A stretch of DNA of 64,000 nt from Guyanagaster necrorhizus (lineage: Eukaryota; Basidiomycota; Agaricomycetes; Agaricales; Physalacriaceae): assembly GCF_019112545.1 (NCBI RefSeq), contig NW_025064934.1:1-64000 (forward strand). The letters are read 5' to 3'. Numbering within the stretch: position 1 is the stretch's first letter; every line of letters starts with the position of its first letter. Shown one piece after another: positions 10,780 to 21,871 of the stretch. The position numbers were made by a program, and so were the translations under genes. The notes beneath the pieces are model-generated. The model saw only the letters and a list, made by a program, of their open reading frames with translations, made no database searches and was not told the DNA's origin.

Positions 10780-11645
10780 CTAAGAATAACTCAGAGGATT
10801 AAAACTTTGAGTAGACAGAAAGGAGTTAGGTACCCACAGGCACTGTAGGCTTAAAATAAAGCTGTGCAGTGGCCAGGCGGGTCTGGGCAAGCCTAGGGGA
10901 GTCCAGGAGTGCCGCCATTCCGGAATAATGGCGTGATTCCGCTTTAAACAGGAGAAATATTATTTTGAATGCTTTATTTATAGATTCTGTACCTGTTGTT
11001 GGTATATAAAAGAAGGGAATGGGGGGGAAATAGTAAGCAAGCGACCCACCCCCACATTCAGGCCTTCTAGCCCACTGTAGCTAGTCCCTGGGACAATGGA
11101 TTTTGAGTTCTGCTTCGACTTAGTGATTTATTTAAGTTGCTTTGTCACTTAGAGAGAGGATTAGATTGGAATAATAACTATATTTTGGGTTTCAGATTAA
11201 TTTGGGTTCCAAACTATAAGGGTTTTGGCATCAGAATACAAGTTCTTCGGTTTTGAGGACTGCTAGCCTGCCAAGAGTGCAGCTAGTCAAGTCTAAGTGT
11301 TTGATAGACTTAGTATTTGGGTTTTGGAGTTCATTGGGTTTCGGAATATTCTAAGTTGGTTTGGAGTGCAATTTGGCATTGATTCTAAGTCCTAATTATA
11401 CTTAAACATTGCTATAAACTACTCTCATGAGTATTGCATCTTTGAAAGCAAGATAGAGTTAAATAACTGTCTTTATTGACTGTTTCTTCGATTTTACTTA
11501 AGACTGCAAGAGTGCTTCTATCATACTTGAAACAACTGACCTCAACTGTATTTGGTGATTGTGTATTGAGTGGTTAGGTGTTGGTGTTTGAGAGTTCATT
11601 CCTCATTCACTTCTCTTAGTCACTTAGAAGTTACCAAGCACATCA

Positions 11646-13560
11646 TCAGGAAGTCCGGTTATCATGTCCACTGAGATGTGGGTCCATGGTGATGAAGGGA
11701 CTTCATTCGGGTGCAGTGGAGCTGCCCTGGGTTGTATTGAAGTCTTGCCTCATTGGCAAACTTCACAAGCCTTGACATATTAGGTGATATCATGGTCCAT
11801 TTTTGGCCACCAATATTCCCTCAAGACCAATTCCTTTCTTTTAGCAATCCCTGGATGTCCAGTAGTCATGTGATCATGACAGGTGGCAATGATGTCACCT
11901 CAAAGTCCTTGATCCCTGAGGATATAGATCCATCTATCATAACAGATCATTCCTCCTTCTTTCTTCAGTCCCTGCTCATGATTGAGTGATGGAGCAATCC
12001 TTTGATCCCACTTATAGGGGTCTCATGTGGTGCTCTTGATTCGTTCATGCATCTCTTCTTCCATTGGCATGATCATTGCCCAGAAGTATTCTGGTCATAG
12101 TAATACAACCTCCTTGTTGTCATCTCCTCCTTGGTTGTGATCTGTCCTTCGGCTGAGGAAATCAACCTTCTTGTTTGCTGCTCCAGCTTTGTGGTGGAGC
12201 CTATACTTGTATTTGGATAGTTCCGTGACCCATCTGGCTTGTCTGCAATTAAGCTTTTAGGATTGTCAGAAGTATCGTAGGTTCTGGTGATCAGTCCAGA
12301 TTTCAAAGGTGTGATTGGCTCTGATGAGATAATGTTGCCACTCAGCAAGGGCGAGCATTATGGCTAGGAGTTCTTTGTCATAAATCTCATAGTTGTGCTC
12401 TGTTACTGTGAGTGCCTTTGACATAAAGGTGATGGGTCACCATTTGCCATCTTGTTCCTGTGAGAGTATGGCTCTGATAGCGCCTTCACTAGAGTCAGCC
12501 TCCACTCTGAACCTCCCATCCTGGCTTGGGATGGCCAGGATGACATCTTTGGCTAGTTGGTGTTTAAGGTCATTAAATGCTGCCTATTGGAAAACTCCCC
12601 AAGTCCATGGGGAATTCCCAGTTAATTGCATCATAGGTCAGACTATTTTGCTGTAATTCTGGATAAATCGCTGGTAGAAGTTGGTGAATCCAAGAAAAGA
12701 TTGTAGTTCCTTCTTCTTCATTGGTTCTAGCCATTCAGTTATCCCTGCTACTTTGATAGGGTCCATCCTGATGCTTCCTTTGCTGATAATGACTCTAAGG
12801 TATTTGGTTTCCAATACCTCGAATTCACATTTCTCAGCCTTGAGAAAAAGTTGATGTTTCCTCATCAAAGATAGTACTTGTCATACTATCCTTCAATGCT
12901 CCTCCTTGGTTTTGGACATAATGAGTATGTCATCCAAGTAGATTGTTACCTTCCCCATAGCAATGAGATCCTTGAAGATATCATTCATCATCCACTGGAA
13001 TGTGGCTGGTGAGTTGGTGAGTCCAAAGAACATAACCATTGGTTTGAACAAACTGTGGTTAGTTCGAAAAGTGGCCTTCTACTCATTGCCTTTTTTGATA
13101 TGCACGTTATTGTACCCCCACTGGATGTCCAGTTTGGTGTAGGACTTGGCACCTCAGAGTTTGTCCATTAACTCTGCTATTAAAGGAAGTGAATAATGAT
13201 TCTTGATCATCATCTCATTAAGCTTCTGATAATCCTGTACTGGTCAAAGTTTCCTATTCTTCTTTTTGATGAAAAAGAAGAGTAAAGCCATTGGTGACTT
13301 TGATAGTTGGATCCTTCCACTAGATAAGTTCTCTTCAAGGAACTTGTCTAGCTCCTGTTGTTCATTATTGCCCAGTGGATAACACTTGCAGTCTAGGTTG
13401 GCATTTGAGTTGGGGATTAGTTTGATGGCATGGTCCCAGAGTTTTACATCAGGTAGTTCATTGAAACTCTCTTTTTCGAATAAATCCTGATAGTCTCATG
13501 CCCATTTAGGTACCAATTCCTTGAATGTCCTTTCCTCTTTTCCAGCATTGGCTTTTGCTG
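11646..13560 (-). pseudogene. Gypsy 1 reverse transcriptase, RNase H and integrase N-terminal part
   Basis: Read on the minus strand from 13560 down. The reverse transcriptase has its YLDD active site intact at 12927-12938 (context VTIYLDDILIMSK). It continues through MRKHQLFLKAEKCEFEVLETKYL and LQSFLGFTNFYQRFI (12638-12868). The RNase H part (HTFEIWTDHQNL..., about 12250-12330) and the integrase start ([15 protein letters not shown], about 11655-11700) follow. Several stops and frame changes break it. Confidence 0.85.
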
Positions 13561-13585
13561 CTAGGTCATTAGCATGGTGTATTGC

Positions 13586-14062
13586 TCAAATGCTAATGGC
13601 TCTTTGTAGGTCAATGGCAAGAATCATTTCACCATCTTCCATCTCTTCATCCCATTGGTCCTCAAGATCTTCATCTGGTAATTTGAATGGGATTTTCTGG
13701 CAATGACATTGAGCGAAAATGATATGTCCAGTCTTCCAATTGATTAGCAGATTGTGTCTGATTAGCCAATCATGGCCAAGGAACACTTCCTTGGTTCCTA
13801 GGTCAGTTACAGCTAAATCAATTTGTTCTGAGTGATCCCCAATGGTAAGCCTGAGCTCTACATATTTGGTGATCGATCCAGCTTGATTCTTGGTTCTGTC
13901 TGCATTATAGACTGGGATGGGTGCCACTGTTGCCCAAGTGGGCAATTGGTGCTTGTTGACAAAAGCCCAATTGATGAAACTCCCTGTGCAGCCACTGTTG
14001 ATCAGGGTGGTGACTGCATAGGTAGATCGAGACATTAATGTCTTGATTTGGGCCTTGGCCAA
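13586..14062 (-). pseudogene. Gypsy 1 aspartic protease
   Basis: This is an open stretch of 158 codons with the retropepsin features LINSGCTGSFIN and EVFLGHDWLI. In the sister elements gypsy 2 and 3 the motif is ALIDSGCTG/R, so the catalytic Asp has become Asn here (GAC/GAT to AAC/AAT, a C-to-T change on the other strand). The protease would be dead even if expressed. Confidence 0.8.
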
Positions 14063-17000
14063 TAGGTCTTGTCCTGGGGACTTGGACCATCGAATGAATT
14101 TTCGTGGTCCATGTAATTCATCAAGCTATTCCAGGGCTCAGCATCATTCCATGGCCTGCATCTCAGTGATCATCTTGTCGATCACTTCTTTGGCTTGGGT
14201 CTTATATACCCAGTTCTTGAGTACTGCCTTTGCTGCTACTTCATCTTTCACATCTCTGATGGCCTGCCAAGTCCACTCAGTGTTGAATGGCTTTAGCTAA
14301 TCAGTGGGGTTCTCTACCCTTATTCAGCCTAAAGGTGATTGAGTCTGCTTCATATTTTTAGCTTGGTGAGCTTTTGATGATGATGCACCTTTGGGGCTCT
14401 CTGCCCCTCTTCAGCCCTTCATCAGTGCTTGAGTGGCTGGTTTTGGTTGTTTTGGTTCCTTAGGTGATTCCATAAAAGTGGTACTGTCAGGTATATTTGA
14501 ATGCATGCATAATTTAGACATAGGTGGAGTAACTACAGAAGGAAAATTGTCAGTCCATTCTATGGCTGGGGGTAACAGTCCACTTGTTAATATTTGGGCT
14601 GAGTCAGTGGAATCGCTCACTGCTTGGCCTCACCTTTTACCTCCTCAGGCTTATCTTCAGGCCTGAGGTCTTGGTCCTCCTTCATTAATTCCACAATCTG
14701 TGCTTGAATATCCTCCCAGGTGTGTTTATTCTTCTTTTAGAGGCAGTTTTGTGCTATGTGACCCTTCTGGCCACAATTGAAATATTTTCCCCCCTTCTTG
14801 AGGTGATCCATGTCCATTGGCTGACCCATTCTGGTAAATGTCATGCCTGTACTGGTTCGCTTCTCTCCAAAAGAAGTTGAGGTCAAGCCTCTGGACTTGG
14901 TAGACATGGTTGTGACAAGAGCAGAAGACTTTGAGCCTTGTCTCTGGTTTCTATAAGTCTCATATGCCAGGGTTGTTGCTTCTGCCTTCTGTCATTGGCA
15001 TTCCTTATACATGGTGATGATTCAGGCCTTCCATTCATCATATCTGACTGGGATTCCCTGTCTGATGTTGGAAATAGTGATGAGGTAATGAGATGGTAGG
15101 CCCATCTTCATGTACTCAACCATTCATCTAGAGTTGGTGACATCGTTGTGGACTCTGGCAAGTCATCCAAGTCACTCCAACTCATTGAAATAATTGGTGG
15201 TGGCTTTGCTGGCCATCTTGTACTCCTTCATCTTCTGCTTATGGACTTCTTGGATGGCTGGATCTGTGAATTTGTTGATGATCATTTGTTTGAATACTGG
15301 CCATGAGGGGTATTGATGATGGGTCCTCATGATGGACCAGAATGTCAGAGAAATTAGGATCCACCAGGTCTTTGCTTTGTTGGCCATGTGAGTGACTGTG
15401 AATGTGACCTTGTATATATTGGCAAGGAAATATGGTGTGAATACTTGAAAGTACTGGTTGCAGTCAACCAGAAACTGGTCGATATCATCAGAGGCCCTCA
15501 GAAGAGTTTAGGTTCTGCTACCAGAACAGGTTTGATATTAAGGATTTGAGCCCCCACATTGAGAGATGGCATTGGATTGGGCCACCCTCCAGCAGACAGT
15601 CCTGACCATCCACTCGGGGGTCCTGAGAAGGAATGGAGAGAGCCATCATCAGCAACAGGACTTCCTGGCAGAGGAACTGTCTTCCATATGATCTGCCCAT
15701 TCCTGACAGTCTAGCCTTGGGCAAGTGCCACAGGGTTGTCTTCTGTAGGGGCTGGTTTGGCAGATTTGGGGTTCTTGCTGCCCTCGGCTTCATCTGGTGG
15801 CAGCTGTCCAGTGAATGGTCGCCAAACCAGAAACCTCCACAGGTTCAGATGGTAACTACTCAGCTTGGGTTAGTATTAGGAAAGCCGAGATGCCATGCTG
15901 CAGATGGCAGAAGTGGTGAATGAGTATCTTGATGATATTGTTCAGATGGTGGATGCCATATTGGCTAGCTGGCTCAGCACAATACTTGGCATCCATGGTC
16001 TTGGTGTTGTGCCATACTTCGGCCTGTATGGCAGCAACATCTGCATCTGGTGTCCTAAATATTTTTTATTGTAAATAAAAATAGCCTGTTCAGTGGCTGC
16101 ATATTGTAAAATCTCTGCACACTCAATGTAGTCAGCAGAGAGATATCTTTGTCCCATAGGCAACACCAACCAGATGTCATCCATCCACAATATCATTGTT
16201 TTCTCCTGGAACAACTCTATAAAATCCTGCTTTTGTGCTTCTCATGCTAACTCCCTCTGCTTCTGTTCATGCATATTGATATTCCACGAGCTGACCCAGT
16301 CAGTTGGAGGGTTCATGACTTCCTCATTATGATCCTTCTCCCTCTCATTATCCATGTTCCTGCTGGTGGTCTCACTGTCCACATCTCCCTTGAGGAGGGA
16401 ACTGTCACATGGGTCATAGACCTCTGGGACAGCCATGCTGGGGCTGCATGCTGGGTCCAGCATCATCAGGTCCAGATCAAGAAGTAGGCTGTCGCTCAGG
16501 CTGCTCTGGGAGCTCCTCGATGCTTGTTGCTGCTAGCACCATTGCTCTGTGATACCGGCAGAAGTTTCTGTAAAACTTTGGATTGAGGAAGAGGGCCATG
16601 AAACTTTTGTCAAGAAACCTCTTGAGGTCGCCAGTTGGGTTGATACCCTCATCATCTCTCCTGATCATGCCTCTCTCTTCTGGGATTCCATCTCCCTGGA
16701 CCAGGATGTTGTCTGTCTCTGCAATGGTATCAGTCCCATAAGATAGTGGGTGGTTGTTGTCAAGGTTTGGCTAGGCCTCTTTCTTGATGGGGTCTGCCCA
16801 GGGGTTGGACTCAATGGTGAGAGTGGCAGGTTCCCAGAAAGGCAAGTCAGAGGTGGTGGTCCTGACAAGGGTGTCAGTATGGCTTCTCCCTTCCATCCTT
16901 CTTCATTCCTCTGCCACTCATGCTCAGAGGTAGCACCCAAAGAGGGTGTTCTCCCTTATGATCTCATTGTCAACACATGCCTGCTCCTTCCTGTGCTTGG

Positions 17001-17639
17001 AAACATTATAGGTATGTCAAACTTGGTCCTCTCTGAGGAGGACTGTAACAGTGGGGTGGGCTGGCCATGTTCCTGTTGGTACTGCTCATGCACTTTCTGC
17101 TCTGCTAGTATGACTGCTAACTGGGCCATGCTCCATCCAGTCTGCTTTGATAGCAGCAGCCTGCCACCAGCAGTGCTCATCGATGTCATCATTCCAGTAC
17201 TGATTATTTCCAGCCCTGGCTCTGCTGTTAGTCCTTCTGTCATTTGTGGATATGGTGGATCAAGACCCATGGCCCCTGGGACCTCAGGTCTCTTGAGCCA
17301 TCCATGGAGCATCCAGGGAGTCTCTGGCATGATGTCTAATGCCAGTGCTAGAGATGGGAGTTGCTGTCCTGGTTGCTGGAATGCTGTGCTGGAGGGACAG
17401 GATGGGGGTGTCAGATCTGGGTCATTGAAACTCTGTAGCCCAAGGGTTTCCAGAGTCTCAGATGATTGCTGTTGGGGGTCATGGGGGGTATGTGTGCTGC
17501 TGACACTGCTCCTCTTCTTCCCTAGGATGTTCCTAAGTTGAGCTCCCAGGGATGTTTTCAGGGTCTGTTCCTTCTGTGGGTTGGAAGGACTGTCAGACAG
17601 AGGCAGGGATGTTGTGGAGGGGGAGGTCTGGTGTGACAT
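14063..17639 (-). pseudogene. Gypsy 1 gag
   Basis: The start is an ATG at 17639, shortly after the 5' LTR, with an intact Pro/Ser/Gln-rich frame of 227 residues (16956-17639). The middle part carries the matrix/capsid-like segment (WPVFKQMIINKFTDPAIQ, 15172-15387). Near 14739-14790 is the zinc knuckle, whose first Cys is replaced by Tyr (YFNCGQKGHIAQNC). Gag normally packages the RNA genome. The gag of this family is unusually long in front of the capsid-like part. Confidence 0.75.
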
Positions 17640-17868
17640 TTTGGAGGATGGTTCAAATATGTTGGAATTTGTGATAGTGCCTGATTGTCCAAGCTACAAT
17701 TGATTGGCATCCATGGCACAGCTGTATGATCACCAATAAACTGATCAAGATTCCTATAATAGATGCCAAGAGTTTGAAGAACTTGTGAGTAAAGTTTGGA
17801 TCAGAAGGATTAAGGGCAGGTGGCATTCAGTTTCTCAGCATAATTGGGCTTGAGGAAGGGAAGCTAGA

Positions 17869-17882
17869 AGCTTCAAGCTAAT
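17869..17882 (-). promoter_or_regulatory. Gypsy 1 self-priming site
   Basis: Read on the minus strand this is ATTAGCTTGAAGCT, directly after the 5' LTR. It is complementary to AGCTTCAAGCTAA at the predicted transcript start inside the LTR (8506-8518). This is the layout of Tf1-type self-priming. Confidence 0.7.
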
Positions 17883-18385
17883 TGTTAAGCCCAAACTCCA
17901 CATGATAAACAGTTCAGAACCTCACACTTCAGGTTAAACTGTCTGAGTTCACTGATGTGTCAATAGAGGTGTGTGGTCAAGGCATTTGCAAGTCGCTTGA
18001 GATAGAATAGTAGAGAATAAACTTTAGCTCAAAGCTGGGGTATTACAGCAAGAGCTACACTACTTAAATACTGTTCTGTTATTAGGCTATTAATAAATGT
18101 TCACAAAAGATATTGTCTTTTGTAGAGCTGTTACCCCTGCTGTTGCCAGGCTCTCCACAAAAGCTGTTGTCTTGCTGTTGTGCTGTTGTTGTTGCACTGC
18201 AATTGGGGGACAAAAGGAGCAGTGTCTCTCTCTGCACAGTGCACAGCCATGATAAAACAATGACTGACTGGGTTGCTGAGCTAAGCATTCCCACAGTCCT
18301 AAGCACTGGCTTAAGTGCTCTGACTAAGCAAAAATAGGGGTCATTTCCAAAAGAAAAAGAAAGAAAAATAGGAAAAATTGTAACA
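17883..18385 (-). repeat. Gypsy element 1, 5' LTR
   Basis: The partner of 8351-8867. The two differ mostly by transitions. At six places one copy has TG where the other has CA, as expected from loss of the same CpG on opposite strands. One CpG (in AAGTCGCT) is still present in both copies. Confidence 0.92.
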
Positions 18386-18390
18386 ACATG

Positions 18391-21300
18391 TATCAGCATT
18401 GAAAAGTAATCTCTTATCACCCTATCATCTCACACAGGAAAAAGGATTCAAGATCTCAATCACTGGATCAGATGTCACCTTCAACCAAGATGAAAAGGTT
18501 TGATTCACTGCAACTGTAAATGAGAGCAATATTGGCTATGTCAATGCTACCACACATTTGTTCTCAAAATTGGCCACTATCATTGCAAACTCAAGCTCCA
18601 CAAGTACCTGCCAGATGGACAATACACTTTGGCATAGATGTTGCTGTTATCAAAACATGGACACTATATGGCATATGCACACAAAGCAGCTAGTAACTGG
18701 AATGAAGCAAGAGTCAGGTCCTTCAACTGATCCTATCTGCACACTACGCCTTGCTGGCAAACAGCATTGCCACAATGTTCTTTGTGGCTCCTCAGATCAG
18801 AAGAAACATCTTCTTGAGTGAGTATACAGTGATATCAAAGGTCTAATGCCTGTCACAACTCCAGAGGGCTATCACTACTGGATAACATTCATCTGCAGTA
18901 TATCTGACACTTGGACCATCACACCTCTGAAGTATAAAAGTGATGTCTTTAATGCCTTCAAGCAGTTCAAAGCATATGTAGAGAATACTCATCCAGAACT
19001 CAAAATCATCAAGTTTCAGGAAGACAAAGGCAGTGAATATATGAAAAAGGAGTTTATTGACTTCTGTGCTGAGCATGAGATTAAAAGGCAACACACTGAA
19101 CCCAATGAACCATACCAGAATGGCACAGCAGAATAAGCCAACCACACAATTGCAGAGGCCATCACTGCTATGCTAAATGAGTCACATCTTCCACCATCAT
19201 TTTGGAACCTTGCTCTCTGAGTATTCATCCATGTCTAAAATTGCATCCCCACAGATCCTCTTTTGAACACCACACCCTTCACAGAATGGGACCTAAATCA
19301 TTGAAAACCAGATATATCCCACTTTCATGTGTTTGGATGCTTTGCATATGTGCCAGTATGAAGAAAAAGACATCAAGCATTAGAGTCACATATCCAAAAA
19401 TGTATCTTTGTTGGATATCCAGAGGGAGTAAAAGGCTGGCTATTCTGGAACCCTTCTATGCAGTGGTTCATTATCTCCAGCCATGCTGTATTCAATGAGC
19501 ATGTATTTCCTGAAAACCACAGAAATATTATGAATCCTCTCAGTGACAATACACCTCCCACAAATAGACATAACAGCATAGATACTGCTATACCTGATGT
19601 GATGATGCCTCATCAAGGGAGAGAGGACATACCTACTGATAAGCCATCTCTGCCATCTGAGCAACTCTCATCATCACCATTCTCACCATCTAAGTCAGCT
19701 CCATCCACTCTATCAAATATGCAAACACCTTTAGGATCACCTCTTACTCCACTATCAAGCCTTTCAACATCTCCTACACCCTCATCACCACTCTCATGTC
19801 TTCAGGCATGCTTCAAGCCACAATATGACTCCAAAGGCCTTATAATTCCATCTCCAAACACTGGACATGGTTTTTGCCATAAACATTCTAGCACTAATAT
19901 GATGAACTCACCAGACTCAGATGAATCTGTCTCTGTTTCTACTGATGAAACCACTGCTGAGCCAGAGCTTACTGAGACAGATATTGTCACAGGAATGACT
20001 TTTGTATTGCATGATGATGACTATATCATATATACAGAAGCTCTTGAGCTTGCATTTCAGACAGCAGTAGAGACAGCAAACCAAGCATCTGCATCCAATG
20101 ATGGGCCAAAGACATTTGCAGAGATGATGACTCAGCCAGGAGAGGAAAGTGAAAAATGGTATGACACAGCTCAGTGGGAATTGAATGCACTGCAGAAAAG
20201 TGGCACCTTTCAGCTTGTAAAGCTCTCTCCAGAGTGAAAGGCTATAAGTGGAAAATGGGTCTTCAAAGTGAGGTGTAACCCTGATGGATCCATTGAATGC
20301 TACAAGGCACACTATGTTGCAAAAGAGTACTCACAGTGGCCAGGTTTTGACTACACTGAAACCTTCTCTCCTACTCCAACATGAGCAGCCATCGGAACAA
20401 TCCTCACTCTTGCTGCACTTGAGGACTTGGAGCTCTAGAGTGTGGACATCTCATCAGCATTTCTGAATGGTGATCTGAAAGAGGAGGTATACCTTCAACA
20501 ATCAGAGGGATTTGAGACAAAGAACAAGAGCTGAGTGCTTTGTCTCTTCAAGTCCATCTATGGACTGAAGCAGGCTGAGCATGAATAGCACAAAAAGCTC
20601 CACAGCACTATGATCAAGATGGGCTTTGACAGAGTATGCTGTGAACACAGCATATGAGTGTACAAGAGAGATAATGCTCAGATTATTGTCTCTGTGTTTG
20701 TTGATGATATAACAATTGCCACAAAGTCCATGGAGTCTGCATGACATGTTGTTGATGACCTTAAGAAGCACTTCAAACTTTATGATCTAGGTCCAACTTC
20801 ATTCCTCCATGGTGTTGAAATACACAGGGACTGTCTAAACCAAACACTCACACTCTCTCAACCACAGTACATCCAAAAAATCCTAGAATGTACTGAAATG
20901 TCTGACTGTAACAGTGTCAGTACTCCTCTTGATCCACATACCAAGCTATCCAGCTTGATGTCCCCTGCTACTCCAGAGGAATGGGAAACCATGTGGCATA
21001 TCCTATAACTCCAGATCTTTAGCTCTGTAGCATACTTGGCCATCACCACTCATCCTGACATAGCTTTTGCAGTCAGCATTCTATCATAGTTCAGCAAAAA
21101 CCCTGGATTGAGGCATTGGGAGACTCTGAAATGCCTCCTCAGATACATAAGGAGGACAATCAACTTAAAATTGACATATTCACCTGACACTACAAACCCA
21201 GAGCTGTTCAAAGCATACACAGATGCAGATTATGGTGGAAACCCAGACAATGGGCACTTGACCTCAGGATATGTTGTCAAGGTGGGCACAGGCACAGTCA

Positions 21301-21637
21301 GCTGGATGAGCCAGCTGTAATCTATAGTAACCTTATTGACCACAGAGGCTGAATATGCAGCTGCCATCTCTGCTGGACAGGAAATTCTGTGGCTGCAAAA
21401 TCTGTTCACAGAATTTGGTTTCCATCATCTGTTGCCATCTCCACTGCTGATTGACAACCAGTCTGCTCTCTCTGTTGCTTGCAATCCTGACCATCATGGT
21501 CATGTCAAACATCTTGACCTCTGCTTCTACTGGTTACAAGATGAGGTTGAGCAGAGGCACATACATATTAAACATCTTCACAAAAGCCTTGGAGAAGGAG
21601 AAGATGACTCACATGATCAGGCTGTTGGATCTTGAAC
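18391..21637 (+). pseudogene. Copia pol: integrase, reverse transcriptase, RNase H
   Basis: The coding sequence resumes after the gypsy insertion. The integrase core has ISDTWTITPLKYKSD (about 18895-18945), KFQEDKGSEYMKKEFIDFC and NEPYQNGTAE (to 19136). A Ser/Pro-rich linker follows (19458-20237). The reverse transcriptase starts at GKWVFKVRCNPDGSIECYKAHYVAK (about 20250) and has its catalytic FVDD at 20697-20708. The RNase H part includes DADYGGNPDNGHLTSGYV and TTEAEYAAAISAGQEILWL (21220-21400). Many in-frame TGA, TAG and TAA codons interrupt it. Apart from these the order is complete and nearly collinear. Confidence 0.9.
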
Positions 21638-21655
21638 TCTGAGAAGTATTGTGTC

Positions 21656-21664
21656 AAGGGGGAG
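21656..21664 (+). promoter_or_regulatory. Copia polypurine tract
   Basis: AAGGGGGAG lies directly before the 3' LTR and would prime plus-strand synthesis. Confidence 0.85.
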
Positions 21665-21866
21665 TGTTGCAGGATGACACAAGTACCTGATGTCAACCTT
21701 ATATAAGCATAGACAGTTTTGTCCTGAGTCAATAATCAACTGCCTTTAAGCAATTGACCATTGTACTCAGATGAGTAGTAGTCATATGTACCTCTGTCTT
21801 TAAGCAATTGACCATCATACTCAGCCTGGCCATTATTCACTGCATGAAAATAACCTGCCTGCAACA
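21665..21866 (+). repeat. Copia 3' LTR (202 bp)
   Basis: It carries two copies of CTTTAAGCAATTGACCAT 54 bases apart, where the 5' LTR has one. It ends GCAACA and is followed by the target duplication GTCCC. Confidence 0.92.
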
Positions 21867-21871
21867 GTCCC

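Larger units (their letters stand above)
10254..11645. mobile_element. Unidentified insert in gypsy 1 integrase (possible solo LTR of another family)
   Basis: Integrase reads up to ...ITGLP on the right (11650 and up) and resumes at SYDAIII on the left (10215-10245). The 1.4 kb between has no coding potential. It contains a TATA box (GGTATATAAAAG near 10999), a row of palindromes (10393-10513), scattered CpG and a GC-richer patch (10860-10960). Its left end, TGATATGCAGG..., resembles the left end of the insert at 40270 (TGACATGCC...). No clean target duplication was found, so the exact ends are uncertain. Confidence 0.5.
8351..18385 (-). mobile_element. Gypsy element 1: chromodomain Ty3/gypsy retrotransposon nested in copia
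   Basis: It lies on the minus strand, with its 3' LTR at 8351-8867 and 5' LTR at 17883-18385. The target duplication ACATG is perfect (8346-8350 and 18386-18390). From 5' to 3' (high to low coordinates) it has: self-complementary primer site, long gag with one zinc knuckle, protease, reverse transcriptase, RNase H, integrase and chromodomain. Protease-RT-RH-IN-chromodomain is the chromovirus order. An unrelated insert (about 10254-11645) interrupts the integrase. Stops and frameshifts make it inactive. It is about 8.6 kb without the insert. Confidence 0.92.
7033..21866 (+). mobile_element. Ty1/copia LTR retrotransposon, split by a nested gypsy element
   Basis: The element is bounded by related LTRs (7033-7180 and 21665-21866) that begin TGTTGCAGG and end GCAACA. 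A perfect 5-bp target duplication GTCCC lies at 7028-7032 and 21867-21871. The order of parts is: LTR, primer site, gag with zinc knuckle, protease, [gypsy element 8346-18390], integrase, reverse transcriptase, RNase H, purine tract, LTR. Integrase before reverse transcriptase is the copia order. Without the nested gypsy element it would be about 4.8 kb. Stops in pol (many TGA/TAG) show that it is inactive, but the LTRs are still close to each other, so it is a fairly young insertion. Confidence 0.93.

Noticed and set aside
16750..17541. 263-residue plus-strand open frame
   Set aside because: It is the antisense shadow of the gypsy 1 gag frame (16956-17639, minus).
19458..20237. 259-residue frame as a separate host gene
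   Set aside because: It is the Ser/Pro-rich linker between copia integrase and reverse transcriptase, and goes on into RT blocks.
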